Assembly: GCA_965140765.1 (NCBI GenBank) | Contig: OZ223309.1 | Span: forward strand, 682,001 to 746,000 | DNA from: Sunxiuqinia sp963678245 | GTDB taxonomy: Bacteria; Bacteroidota; Bacteroidia; Bacteroidales; Prolixibacteraceae | Reading direction: 5' to 3' | DNA: 64,000 bases | Shown here: in pieces, positions 38,056-46,628 of the stretch | Position numbering within the stretch: position 1 is the first letter of the stretch | Layout: each line of letters begins with the position of its first letter | Notes under the pieces: generated by a model | Told to the model about the DNA's origin: nothing | What the model saw: the letters and a program-made list of their open reading frames with translations, nothing else | Database searches by the model: none | Position numbers and translations under genes: made by a program

Positions 38056-40020
38056 CTATTTTTCTTTATTCTCTTCTGCTTCCATTTGTGATTTCAAAGC
38101 AGCCAATTCACTGATATCACCAAGAGTTGTTTTTTCCTGGCTGTCTTTCACAGTTTTCATTGCTTTTGCAGTTTGTTTGCTTTGAGTTTTCTTTTTCGCA
38201 GTTTCTTCTGTTCTTTTCTCATCTTCGAATACACGTGAATGAGAAAGAATGATCCGTTTTGCTGCTTTAGAGAATTCAATCACTTTGAAGTCCATTTTTT
38301 CTTCCAGGCTGGCTTTTGAACCATCTTCTTTTACCAAATGGCGAGGAGTTGCAAATCCTTCAACACCATACGGAAGAGCGATGGTTGCACCTTTGTCGAA
38401 TAATTCAACAACGGTACCTTCGTGGATCGAATCAACAGAGAAAATAGTTTCGAACACATCCCATGGATTTTCTTCCAATTGTTTGTGTCCAAGGCTTAAA
38501 CGACGGTTGTCTTTGTCGATGTCCAACACAACAACTTCGACTTGAGCACCAATTGAGGTGAATTCAGATGGGTGTTTGATTTTCTTCGTCCAGCTCAAGT
38601 CTGAAATGTGAATCAATCCGTCAACACCTTCTTCGATTTCAACAAATACACCAAAGTTGGTGAAGTTGCGAACCGTTGCGCTGTGTTTTGTTCCGATACC
38701 AAATTTGGTGTCGATTTCTTGCCATGGATCTTTTTTCAATTGTTTGATACCCAATGACATTTTACGCTCGTCGCGATCTAGAGTCAAAATTTGAGCTTCT
38801 ACTTCGTCGCCAACTTTCAGGAAGTCCTGAGCGCTGCGCAAGTGCTGTGACCAGCTCATTTCTGAAACGTGGATCAAACCTTCAACTCCCGGGGCGATTT
38901 CAACAAACGCACCGTAGTCAGCCATTACAACAACTTTACCTTTCACGCTGTCGCCAACTTTCAATTCAGTATCCAGGTTGTCCCATGGGTGAGGAGTTAA
39001 TTGTTTCAAGCCAAGGGCAATCCGTTTTTTGTCATCATCGAAATCAAGGATTACAACATTCAGTTTTTGATCCAATTCAACGATTTCGTTCGGATGAGAA
39101 ATACGTCCCCAGCTTAAGTCAGTGATGTGAATCAATCCGTCAACACCACCAAGGTCGATGAATACACCGTATGAAGTAACGTTTTTAACAGTTCCTTCAA
39201 GTACCTGGCCTTTCTCTAATTTAGAGATAATTTCTTTTTTCTGTTGCTCAAGCTCAGCTTCAATCAATGCTTTGTGTGATACAACTACGTTACGGAATTC
39301 CTGGTTAATTTTAACTACTTTGAATTCCATGTTTTTACCAACGTACATATCATAGTCACGGATTGGCTTCACATCAATTTGCGAACCTGGCAAGAAAGCT
39401 TCAATTCCAAATACATCTACAATCATACCACCTTTAGTACGGCATTTGATGTATCCTTTGATAATTTCGTCTTTATCCAGCGCATCATTAACACGGTCCC
39501 AAGAACGGACTGCACGTGCTTTTTTGTGCGACAGGATCATTTGTCCTTTTTTGTCTTCAAGACTTTCAACATAAACTTCAACCGTATCCCCAACTTTTAG
39601 TTCTGGGTTATAGCGGAATTCGTTCAAGCTGACAATGCCGTCAGATTTGTAGCCGATATCAACAACAACTTCGCGTTTGTTCATTGAAATAACGGTACCT
39701 TCCAGTACTTCTTTTTCTTGAACAGTGTTTAAGGTATTGTCGTAAAGATCCACTAGTTCGGTATTTTTTTTACCAGCAAAACCTTCATCGTCTGCTTCTA
39801 GTGCATCCCAGTCAAATTCTTCAGATTCAGCAGCAGGAGCTACTTTTTCTTCTTCTGTTTCAACAGCTGGTGCCGTTTCTTCTTTCACTTCTTCAGGAGT
39901 AGCTTCTTCTTTTGCTTCTTCAGCAACGGGAGCCGTTTCCGCTTTTGGAGTTTCTTCTACAACTTCTTGTTGTTTGAGTTCCTCTGTTGATTCGAGGTTC
40001 TCTTTTTTTTCTTCTGTCAT
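38056..40020 (-). CDS. rpsA: 30S ribosomal protein S1
   Basis: A 654-aa protein. The first ~95 residues are a low-complexity Glu/Ala/Pro/Val acidic leader, followed by six S1 (OB-fold) repeats, each with a 'GTV...GVFVDLGGVDGLIHITDLSW'-like pattern, for instance 'YGVFIDLGGVDGLIHITDLS' and 'FGVFVEIEEGVDGLIHISDL'. The C-terminus is Lys/Thr/Gln rich. S1 binds mRNA on the 30S subunit; Bacteroidota with poor Shine-Dalgarno use depend on A/T-rich leaders. The acidic leader is longer than in Proteobacteria but usual in this phylum. It heads the rpsA-STAS-rnz unit. Confidence 0.96.
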   Translation of the reverse strand: MTEEKKENLESTEELKQQEVVEETPKAETAPVAEEAKEEATPEEVKEETAPAVETEEEKVAPAAESEEFDWDALEADDEGFAGKKNTELVDLYDNTLNTVQEKEVLEGTVISMNKREVVVDIGYKSDGIVSLNEFRYNPELKVGDTVEVYVESLEDKKGQMILSHKKARAVRSWDRVNDALDKDEIIKGYIKCRTKGGMIVDVFGIEAFLPGSQIDVKPIRDYDMYVGKNMEFKVVKINQEFRNVVVSHKALIEAELEQQKKEIISKLEKGQVLEGTVKNVTSYGVFIDLGGVDGLIHITDLSWGRISHPNEIVELDQKLNVVILDFDDDKKRIALGLKQLTPHPWDNLDTELKVGDSVKGKVVVMADYGAFVEIAPGVEGLIHVSEMSWSQHLRSAQDFLKVGDEVEAQILTLDRDERKMSLGIKQLKKDPWQEIDTKFGIGTKHSATVRNFTNFGVFVEIEEGVDGLIHISDLSWTKKIKHPSEFTSIGAQVEVVVLDIDKDNRRLSLGHKQLEENPWDVFETIFSVDSIHEGTVVELFDKGATIALPYGVEGFATPRHLVKEDGSKASLEEKMDFKVIEFSKAAKRIILSHSRVFEDEKRTEETAKKKTQSKQTAKAMKTVKDSQEKTTLGDISELAALKSQMEAEENKEK

Positions 40021-40072
40021 GTAATAATCAATTAATTAATAAGTTAGACTTTATATTTGCTTAAATGTGCCG

Positions 40073-40103
40073 CAAAATTAGGATTTATATGCTATAATTC
40101 AAA
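40073..40103 (-). promoter_or_regulatory. Promoter of rpsA
   Basis: On the minus strand TTTG (40103-40100) and TAATTTTG (40080-40073) are separated by exactly 19 bp, matching the Bacteroidota primary-sigma consensus TTTG-N19-21-TAnnTTTG. It lies 53 bp upstream of the rpsA start. The rest of the gap up to 40360 shows nothing else convincing. Confidence 0.7.
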
Positions 40104-40360
40104 GATTTTCAGTGCTTTTTTGGTGAAGACGAGCAGATTTAACAACTCACAATTCTTTTTATATCTGCTTGGTCGTTAATTGTTCGATAAATCCATTGGT
40201 GGCATGGTATTGCAGCTCGATTATTATTGTCGAAACTGATTTATTTCCTACTTTTGGTCAGTTGTCTGAATTGTATAATTATAGGCCATCATTGAAGTTT
40301 GATTGGTAGAAAAGGAGAACTTATAAATTGGCTGCTTAAAATAGAAAAAAAACGACCCAA

Positions 40361-41317
40361 ATGGATGCTCGAAAAAAACGCATTTTAGTTACCGGGGGTG
40401 CCGGATTTATAGGCTCTCACTTATGCGAACAGCTTTTAAATGATGGGCACGAAGTCATATGCCTGGATAATTTCTTTACCGGCTCAAAGCAAAAAGTTGT
40501 TCATCTTCTGAATAATCCCTATTTCGAATTAGTGAGGCACGATATTACTATGCCTTATTATATTGAAGTTGATGAAATTTATAATTTGGCGTGTCCGGCT
40601 TCTCCTGTTCATTATCAATATAATCCTATTAAAACGATTAAAACGTCGGTAATGGGATCAATCAATATGTTGGGCTTGGCCAAACGGGTAAAAGCTAAAA
40701 TATTACAGGCGTCGACAAGCGAAGTGTATGGCGATCCGGAATTGCATCCACAACCCGAATCGTACTGGGGCAATGTTAACCCTATAGGCGTACGTTCATG
40801 TTATGACGAAGGAAAGCGTTGTGCGGAGTCACTTTTTGTTAATTATTCTTCTCAAAACCATGTGTCTATAAAAATCGTCCGTATATTCAATACTTACGGT
40901 CCTAAAATGGAGCCGGACGATGGGCGAGTGGTTTCCAACTTTATTGTGCAGGCGCTTAAAAACGAGGACATCACCATTTTTGGAGATGGACTGCAAAGCC
41001 GAAGCTTTCAGTATGTCGATGATTTGGTTGAAGGATTTAAACGCATGATGAAAACACCGGATGAATTTATTGGCCCGGTAAATATTGGTAACCCAAATGA
41101 GTTCACAATGCTTGAGTTGGCGCAACGTATTATTGAACTGACCGGAAGCCGATCTAAAATTGTTTACTTGCCATTACCTGAAGATGATCCAATTCAACGA
41201 AAACCCGATATTTCGCTGGCGAAAGAAAAATTGGATAGTTGGGAACCCAAAATCCAATTGGAAGAAGGATTGATAAAAACAATTTCATATTTCGATGAAT
41301 TGTTAAAAATAAGTTAG
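40361..41317 (+). CDS. UDP-glucuronate decarboxylase (UDP-xylose synthase) type SDR
   Basis: A 318-aa extended short-chain dehydrogenase. NAD-binding 'ILVTGGAGFIGSHLCEQLL' at about 8-26; 'IYNLACPASPVHYQYNPIKT' and 'STSEVYGDPELHPQPESYWG' are typical of UXS enzymes, as are 'RSCYDEGKRCAESLF' (YxxxK catalytic pair) and 'RIFNTYGPKMEPDDGRVVSN'. It would convert UDP-glucuronate to UDP-xylose. It occupies the position where dTDP-glucose 4,6-dehydratase (rmlB) is often found, directly in front of rmlA (2 bp gap); an RmlB identity is less likely because of the PASP and SCYDEGKR motifs. Confidence 0.87.
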   Translation: MDARKKRILVTGGAGFIGSHLCEQLLNDGHEVICLDNFFTGSKQKVVHLLNNPYFELVRHDITMPYYIEVDEIYNLACPASPVHYQYNPIKTIKTSVMGSINMLGLAKRVKAKILQASTSEVYGDPELHPQPESYWGNVNPIGVRSCYDEGKRCAESLFVNYSSQNHVSIKIVRIFNTYGPKMEPDDGRVVSNFIVQALKNEDITIFGDGLQSRSFQYVDDLVEGFKRMMKTPDEFIGPVNIGNPNEFTMLELAQRIIELTGSRSKIVYLPLPEDDPIQRKPDISLAKEKLDSWEPKIQLEEGLIKTISYFDELLKIS

Positions 41318-41319
41318 TT

Positions 41320-42201
41320 ATGAAAGGAATTATTTTAGCCGGAGGTTCCGGAACCCGATTATATCCAATTACGAAATCAATATCAAAACAAATAATACCG
41401 GTTTACGATAAACCGATGATTTATTACCCCTTGTCGGTTTTAATGCTGGCAGGCATACGCGAGATTTTGATTATTTCAACGCCCCAGGATGTGCCGGTTT
41501 ATCAGGATTTGTTGGGTGATGGATCTCAATTGGGGATCGACTTGCAATATGCCGTTCAGCCATCGCCCGATGGTTTGGCTCAGGCCTTTCTGATTGGCGA
41601 AGAGTTTATTGGAAATGACAAAGTTTGTTTAATTTTAGGGGACAATATTTTTTACGGATACAACTTCAGTAAAATATTGGGCGATGCGGGACAGTTGCAT
41701 GATGGAGCTTTGGTTTTCGGCTATTACGTGAATGATCCGGAACGCTATGGTGTAGTGGATTTTGATGAGCAAGGGAATGTTTTGTCAATTGAAGAAAAGC
41801 CAGAAGAAGCTAAATCGAATTACGCAGTAACAGGTCTTTATTTTTATTCTAATGATGTGGTTGAGAAAGCAAAATCGCTAAAACCGTCGCCAAGAGGTGA
41901 GTTGGAAATTACTGATTTGAACCGATTGTATCTGGAAGAAAAACGATTGAAAGTTCAGCTATTGGGACGGGGGTTTGCCTGGCTCGATACAGGTACCCAC
42001 GAAAGTTTGTTGCAGGCTTCGAACTTTATCGCCACCATTGAACAGAGGCAAGGGTTGAAAGTGTCGTGCCTTGAGGAAATCGCTTTTAAAAAAGGATATA
42101 TTAATAAAGATCAACTACTCAAGCTGGCAGAGTCACTCATGAAAAATCAATATGGAGAGTACCTCTTTAAGCTGGCACATAAAAAAATAACTTCTTTTTA
42201 A
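41320..42201 (+). CDS. rmlA: Glucose-1-phosphate thymidylyltransferase
   Basis: A 293-aa nucleotidyltransferase making dTDP-glucose. Signature 'GIILAGGSGTRLYPITKSIS' at the N-terminus, 'VYDKPMIYYPLSVLMLAG', 'CLILGDNIFYGYN' with the metal Asp, 'EEKPEEAKSNYAVTGLYFY' and 'GRGFAWLDTGTHESLLQAS'. Length is standard. Located between the UXS gene and rmlC in a tight operon. Confidence 0.96.
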   Translation: MKGIILAGGSGTRLYPITKSISKQIIPVYDKPMIYYPLSVLMLAGIREILIISTPQDVPVYQDLLGDGSQLGIDLQYAVQPSPDGLAQAFLIGEEFIGNDKVCLILGDNIFYGYNFSKILGDAGQLHDGALVFGYYVNDPERYGVVDFDEQGNVLSIEEKPEEAKSNYAVTGLYFYSNDVVEKAKSLKPSPRGELEITDLNRLYLEEKRLKVQLLGRGFAWLDTGTHESLLQASNFIATIEQRQGLKVSCLEEIAFKKGYINKDQLLKLAESLMKNQYGEYLFKLAHKKITSF

Positions 42202-42216
42202 TCGAATCAATTTTTT

Positions 42217-42765
42217 ATGGAAATTCAAAATACTCCAATAGAAGGATTATTGGTTTTTATGCCCAAGGTTTTTGAGGATGAGCGTGGATATTTTTTAGAA
42301 TCATTTAACTTCAAAAAACTGAAAAAGGCCGGAATATCAACTTCTTTTGTACAAGATAATGAGTCGAAGTCAACCAAAGGGGTTATTCGAGGTTTGCACT
42401 ATCAATTAACACCTTATGCACAAGCAAAACTGGTGCGGGTGATTGAAGGAACTGTTTTTGATGTCGCAGTTGATTTGCGTAAGGATTCGCCGACCTTTGG
42501 ACAATGGTTTGGTCTTGAACTGAGTGGTGAAAACAAAAAGCAGTTTTATATTCCGCGTGGGTTTGCACATGGTTTTTCGGTGTTAAGCGAAACGGCTGTG
42601 TTTTCATACAAATGTGATGGTTATTATCATCCGGAAGCTGAAAGAGGAATAGTATACAATGATCCACAATTGAATATAGACTGGAAAGTGGATGAAAAAG
42701 ATGCCTTGGTGTCTGACAAAGATCAAAAGAATGTGTTATTTCAAGAAGCAGAATACAACTTTTAA
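42217..42765 (+). CDS. rmlC: dTDP-4-dehydrorhamnose 3,5-epimerase
   Basis: A 182-aa cupin epimerase. Conserved 'FMPKVFEDERGYFLESFN', 'FVQDNESKSTKGVIRGLHYQ' with the catalytic-region His, 'YIPRGFAHGFSVLSETAVFSY' region and 'YNDPQLNIDWKV' are visible. Length is standard. Followed by rmlD after 3 bp. Confidence 0.96.
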   Translation: MEIQNTPIEGLLVFMPKVFEDERGYFLESFNFKKLKKAGISTSFVQDNESKSTKGVIRGLHYQLTPYAQAKLVRVIEGTVFDVAVDLRKDSPTFGQWFGLELSGENKKQFYIPRGFAHGFSVLSETAVFSYKCDGYYHPEAERGIVYNDPQLNIDWKVDEKDALVSDKDQKNVLFQEAEYNF

Positions 42766-42768
42766 GTT

Positions 42769-43635
42769 ATGGTGAAAATTCTTATCACGGGAGCCGAAGG
42801 ACAATTAGGGTCAGCAATCAATGAAATTGCGAATCAATATGATGATTTTCAATTCTTCTTTACCGACATTAATGAATTAGATTTGACAGATAAAGTGGCC
42901 TTGGACGCCTACATTGAACATGTTAAGCCAGACTACTTGATTAATTGTGCAGCTTATACAGCAGTCGATGTTGCTGAGAAAGATACTGAATTAGCAGGCT
43001 TATTAAATACAAAGGTGCCTGGGTGGCTTGGAAAATTAGCTGTAGCCCACAGTTTCAAAGTCATTCATATTTCAACCGACTATGTATTTGATGGAACCAG
43101 CTATACGCCATATACCGAAAATGATCTGGTGAACCCGGAGTCGTTTTATGGAAAAAGTAAACTCAATGGTGAGATTGCTTTGTTGAAAGAATCGAAGTCG
43201 GCCATGGTTATCCGAACTTCGTGGTTGTATTCAGCTACCGGGAAAAATTTCCTGAAAACGATGATTAAGCTTGGATTGGAACGAGACGAGGTAAAAGTGG
43301 TCAACGATCAGATTGGCACTCCAACCTTTGCCGGAGATCTGGCACACGCAATTTTAACAATCATTTCAAAAACAGAAAATAAAGAGTGTGCGTGGAAGCC
43401 CGGTATCTACCATTATTCCAGTGAAGGCGTTTGTAGTTGGTATGATTTTGCCAAATCAATTCATGAAATTTATGGTGTTAATTGCAATGTCAGACCTATC
43501 CCAACCGAAGATTATCCTACCCCGGCAGTACGTCCGGCGTATAGTGTTCTGAATAAATCTAAAATTAAACGTATTTTTGATATACAGATCCCCTATTGGC
43601 GTGACAGCCTAAAAAAATGTATTTCTCAACTTTAA
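42769..43635 (+). CDS. rmlD: dTDP-4-dehydrorhamnose reductase
   Basis: A 288-aa SDR-type reductase. 'ILITGAEGQLGSAINEIA' binds NAD(P)H; 'DYLINCAAYTAVDVAEKD', 'ISTDYVFDGTSYTPYTEND', 'FYGKSKLNGEIAL' (YxxxK) and 'VVNDQIGTPTFAGDLAHAI' are family marks. It performs the last step to dTDP-rhamnose. The rmlB dehydratase needed for the second step is not in this operon. Confidence 0.96.
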   Translation: MVKILITGAEGQLGSAINEIANQYDDFQFFFTDINELDLTDKVALDAYIEHVKPDYLINCAAYTAVDVAEKDTELAGLLNTKVPGWLGKLAVAHSFKVIHISTDYVFDGTSYTPYTENDLVNPESFYGKSKLNGEIALLKESKSAMVIRTSWLYSATGKNFLKTMIKLGLERDEVKVVNDQIGTPTFAGDLAHAILTIISKTENKECAWKPGIYHYSSEGVCSWYDFAKSIHEIYGVNCNVRPIPTEDYPTPAVRPAYSVLNKSKIKRIFDIQIPYWRDSLKKCISQL

Positions 43636-43647
43636 AATTAATCGATT

Positions 43648-45393
43648 ATGACAACAAATAAAGACGTTTTAGATGCAGTAATAAGTAACGCACAAACATG
43701 GTTAACCGATGTTTACGATGAAGAAACCCGCAACGAGGTTAAACGAATGTTGGACAACGAAGACAAGACTGAATTGATCGATTCCTTTTATCGTGATCTG
43801 GAATTTGGTACCGGCGGTTTGCGTGGTACTATGGGAGCGGGCACTAATCGGATGAACATCTATACAGTAGGCGCTGCAACTCAAGGCTTGAGTAACTACC
43901 TGAATAAAGAGTTTGCCGGACAGGAAATAAAAGTGGCCATTGGTTATGATTGCCGTAACAACAGTCGTTTGTTTTCAGAAAAAAGTGCTGATATCTTTTC
44001 AGCGAATGGAATCAAAGTTTACTTATTTGAAGATTTGCGGCCAACACCTGAATTGTCATATGCCATTCGTGAGTTAGGCTGCCAAAGCGGTATTATTTTA
44101 ACTGCTTCGCACAACCCTAAAGAGTATAACGGATACAAAGCATATTGGACTGACGGTTCGCAGATTGTAGGTCCTCACGATAAGAATATTATTGACGAGG
44201 TTGCCAAAGTAAATGTTGAAGATATCAAATTTGAAGGCAACAAAGATTTGATTGAGATTTTAGGCGATGAAATGGATCAGAAGTTTTTGGAGCAAGTTAA
44301 AACTGTTTCCATTGCTCCCGAACTTGTAACCAAGCATAAGGATCTGAAGATTGTGTACACGCCGATACATGGTACAGGTGTGAAGTTAATTCCTGCAGCA
44401 CTGCGGGCGTTCGGTTTTACCAATATTATTAACGTGCCTGAGCAGGATGTGGTAAGCGGCGATTTTCCAACGGTGGTATCTCCAAATCCCGAAGAAACTG
44501 CAGCCATGGATATGGCCATGAAAAAAGGTGCCGAAATTGATGCTGATGTTGTCTTGGCCTCTGATCCGGATGCCGACCGCCTTGGAGTGGCTGTTAAAAA
44601 TGACAAAGGCGAATTTATTATTATTAATGGAAATCAAACAGCGCTGCTCTTTATTTACTATATCATTACTAAAATGAAAGAAAGCAATGGGCTCAAAGGA
44701 AATGAGTTCATTGTAAAAACGATTGTATCGACCGAGAAAATTGCAGATGTTGCTCGTGCCAATGGCATTGAGTATTTCGATGTTTTCACCGGATTTAAAT
44801 ACATCGCCGAAATTATTCGCGACCTTGAAGGTCAAAAGAAATACATTGGTGGTGGCGAAGAAAGCTTTGGTTTCATGCCGGCTGATTTTGTTCGCGATAA
44901 AGATGCCGTTTCATCCTGTGCATTGATGGGCGAAATTACTGCATGGGCAAAAGATCAGGGAAAAACTTTGTATGAGTTGATTCAGGATCTTTACCTGGAA
45001 TACGGTTATTCAAAAGAAAAAATGAAATATATCGTTCGTCCCGGAAAAACCGGAGCTGAAGAAATTCAGCAAATGATGGTAAATTTCCGCAGCAACCCAC
45101 CGAAAGAATTGGGTGGAAGCAAACTAAAAATTGTAAAAGACTATGCTGACCTGACCGAGAAGAACTTGCTTAGTGGTGTGAGCACGAAGATCAATCAGAA
45201 GATTACAGCAAATGTGTTGCAGTTTTTTACCGAAGACGGAACAAAAATATCGGTGCGTCCTTCAGGTACCGAGCCTAAAATTAAATTTTATTTTGAAGTG
45301 GCAGCCAAACTAAGCTCCCGTGCCGAATACGATGCTGTTGAGAAAGCCGCTGAAGATAAAATTGACGCGATAATGGATGAACTTGACCTTTAA
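43648..45393 (+). CDS. Phospho-sugar mutase (phosphoglucomutase/phosphomannomutase)
   Basis: A 581-aa alpha-D-phosphohexomutase of the long PGM2-like type. Motifs in order: 'FGTGGLRGTMGAGTNRMN', active Ser loop 'ILTASHNPKEYNGYKAYW' at about 150-167, metal loop 'ASDPDADRLGVAVK', sugar-binding 'GGGEESFGFMPADFV' and phosphate-binding 'VRPSGTEPKIKFYFE'. It interconverts hexose-1- and 6-phosphates and so feeds RmlA with glucose-1-phosphate. It follows rmlD by 12 bp, probably in the same operon. Confidence 0.94.
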   Translation: MTTNKDVLDAVISNAQTWLTDVYDEETRNEVKRMLDNEDKTELIDSFYRDLEFGTGGLRGTMGAGTNRMNIYTVGAATQGLSNYLNKEFAGQEIKVAIGYDCRNNSRLFSEKSADIFSANGIKVYLFEDLRPTPELSYAIRELGCQSGIILTASHNPKEYNGYKAYWTDGSQIVGPHDKNIIDEVAKVNVEDIKFEGNKDLIEILGDEMDQKFLEQVKTVSIAPELVTKHKDLKIVYTPIHGTGVKLIPAALRAFGFTNIINVPEQDVVSGDFPTVVSPNPEETAAMDMAMKKGAEIDADVVLASDPDADRLGVAVKNDKGEFIIINGNQTALLFIYYIITKMKESNGLKGNEFIVKTIVSTEKIADVARANGIEYFDVFTGFKYIAEIIRDLEGQKKYIGGGEESFGFMPADFVRDKDAVSSCALMGEITAWAKDQGKTLYELIQDLYLEYGYSKEKMKYIVRPGKTGAEEIQQMMVNFRSNPPKELGGSKLKIVKDYADLTEKNLLSGVSTKINQKITANVLQFFTEDGTKISVRPSGTEPKIKFYFEVAAKLSSRAEYDAVEKAAEDKIDAIMDELDL

Positions 45394-45423
45394 TCAGTTT
45401 TTTATAGCCTAAACCAACTAATT

Positions 45424-46176
45424 ATGCGAAATTTTGTGATCGTACTTGCTCTGCTGGCAAGTACAAGTGTGTTTGCCCAGGAAGAACGGCCGACTATGGT
45501 TCCTGAAATGACTGAGATTTGGGAACCAGAAGTAACAGTTGTAACGCCGGGAGAAACACCAATGAATGCTCCATCGGATGCCATTGTATTGTTGAGTGCT
45601 GATCAGCCTTTTGGTTACGAATGGATTAATACCGAAGGTACAGAGCCGGCATGGGATTTTGATCAGGGAGTGGCAACAGTGAAAAAAGGCACTGGAACAA
45701 TAGAAACCAAACGACGGTTTAAAGATTTTCAGTTGCACGTAGAATGGCGTAGTCCGTCAGAAGTTATTGGAGAAAGCCAGGGACGTGGTAACAGTGGAAT
45801 CTTTTTACAAGGCATTTACGAAGTGCAGGTGTTGGATAATTTCAACAACCGCACTTATCGCAACGGACAGGCAGGCAGTGTTTATAAGCAGTATGCTCCG
45901 TTGGTGAATGCCTGTAAAGCTCCCGGAATTTGGCAAACCTACGATATCATTTATACAGCACCTCGCTTTAACGATGATGGAACTTATTTTACCCATCCTC
46001 GGGTTACGGTGATTCATAATGGGGTACTGGTGCAAAATCATGTCGAATTGCGTGGGCCAACGGAATATATCGGTATTCCCGAGTATTCGATCAAGCCGCA
46101 TGGCGATGGGCCAATTGTTTTGCAAGATCATGGTAACCCCGTAAGCTACCGGAATATCTGGATACGGAAATTATAA
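45424..46176 (+). CDS. DUF1080 (3-keto-disaccharide hydrolase-like) secreted protein
   Basis: A 250-aa exported protein with signal peptide ('VIVLALLASTSVFAQ'). The LamG-like DUF1080 fold shows 'KDFQLHVEWRSPSEVIGESQ', 'GRGNSGIFLQGIYEVQVLDN', 'GQAGSVYKQYAPLVNACKAP', 'WQTYDIIYTAPRF' and 'IQDHGNPVSYRNIWIR'-like C-terminus. The family is annotated as 3-keto-disaccharide hydrolase and binds or cleaves sugars. It starts 30 bp after the mutase gene and is closed by a good terminator, so it may be co-transcribed. Confidence 0.88.
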   Translation: MRNFVIVLALLASTSVFAQEERPTMVPEMTEIWEPEVTVVTPGETPMNAPSDAIVLLSADQPFGYEWINTEGTEPAWDFDQGVATVKKGTGTIETKRRFKDFQLHVEWRSPSEVIGESQGRGNSGIFLQGIYEVQVLDNFNNRTYRNGQAGSVYKQYAPLVNACKAPGIWQTYDIIYTAPRFNDDGTYFTHPRVTVIHNGVLVQNHVELRGPTEYIGIPEYSIKPHGDGPIVLQDHGNPVSYRNIWIRKL

Positions 46177-46195
46177 ACAAACGGTAAGACATATG

Positions 46196-46224
46196 AAAAG
46201 GAGGACGGTGGTCCTCCTTTTTTA
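46196..46224 (+). terminator. Rho-independent terminator after the DUF1080 gene
   Basis: AAAAGGAGGA pairs with TCCTCCTTTT around the loop CGGTGG and runs into further Ts. It lies 19 bp behind the stop and ends the operon. The following 400 bases up to the recombinase gene hold no clear gene or tRNA. Confidence 0.85.
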
Positions 46225-46628
46225 TTGATCGTTTTCTCGATTTAGACCCTTTTTAATTGATTTTTTATCACCGGACTGGTTAATTGGGTGTTCTTTTTAA
46301 GAGTTGATGGCTTACAACTAAAAAAACAAACAAAGGTGTTTGCGCAATGAAATGGAGCCAACTCGTTTGTTATAGTCACCGAGAGTGAAAGCCGGAAGTA
46401 TGGAGTCTTTTTGTCACAGGCATATAAAATAAGGGGTGAGCTTTGGTGATTGGTTCAGGTCTTAATGTAATGAAGCAGTGTCTCTTCTTAGCTCAAGCAC
46501 TCAATAATAAAAGCAATAGAATCACGATTGCATACAGATACTATACTAAGAAGGCTCAAAAACATATTTGTCGCCCTTAGGTTCAGTTGACAAAATGAAA
46601 TATATTTCACTAAATTGCAGGTAGAAAA

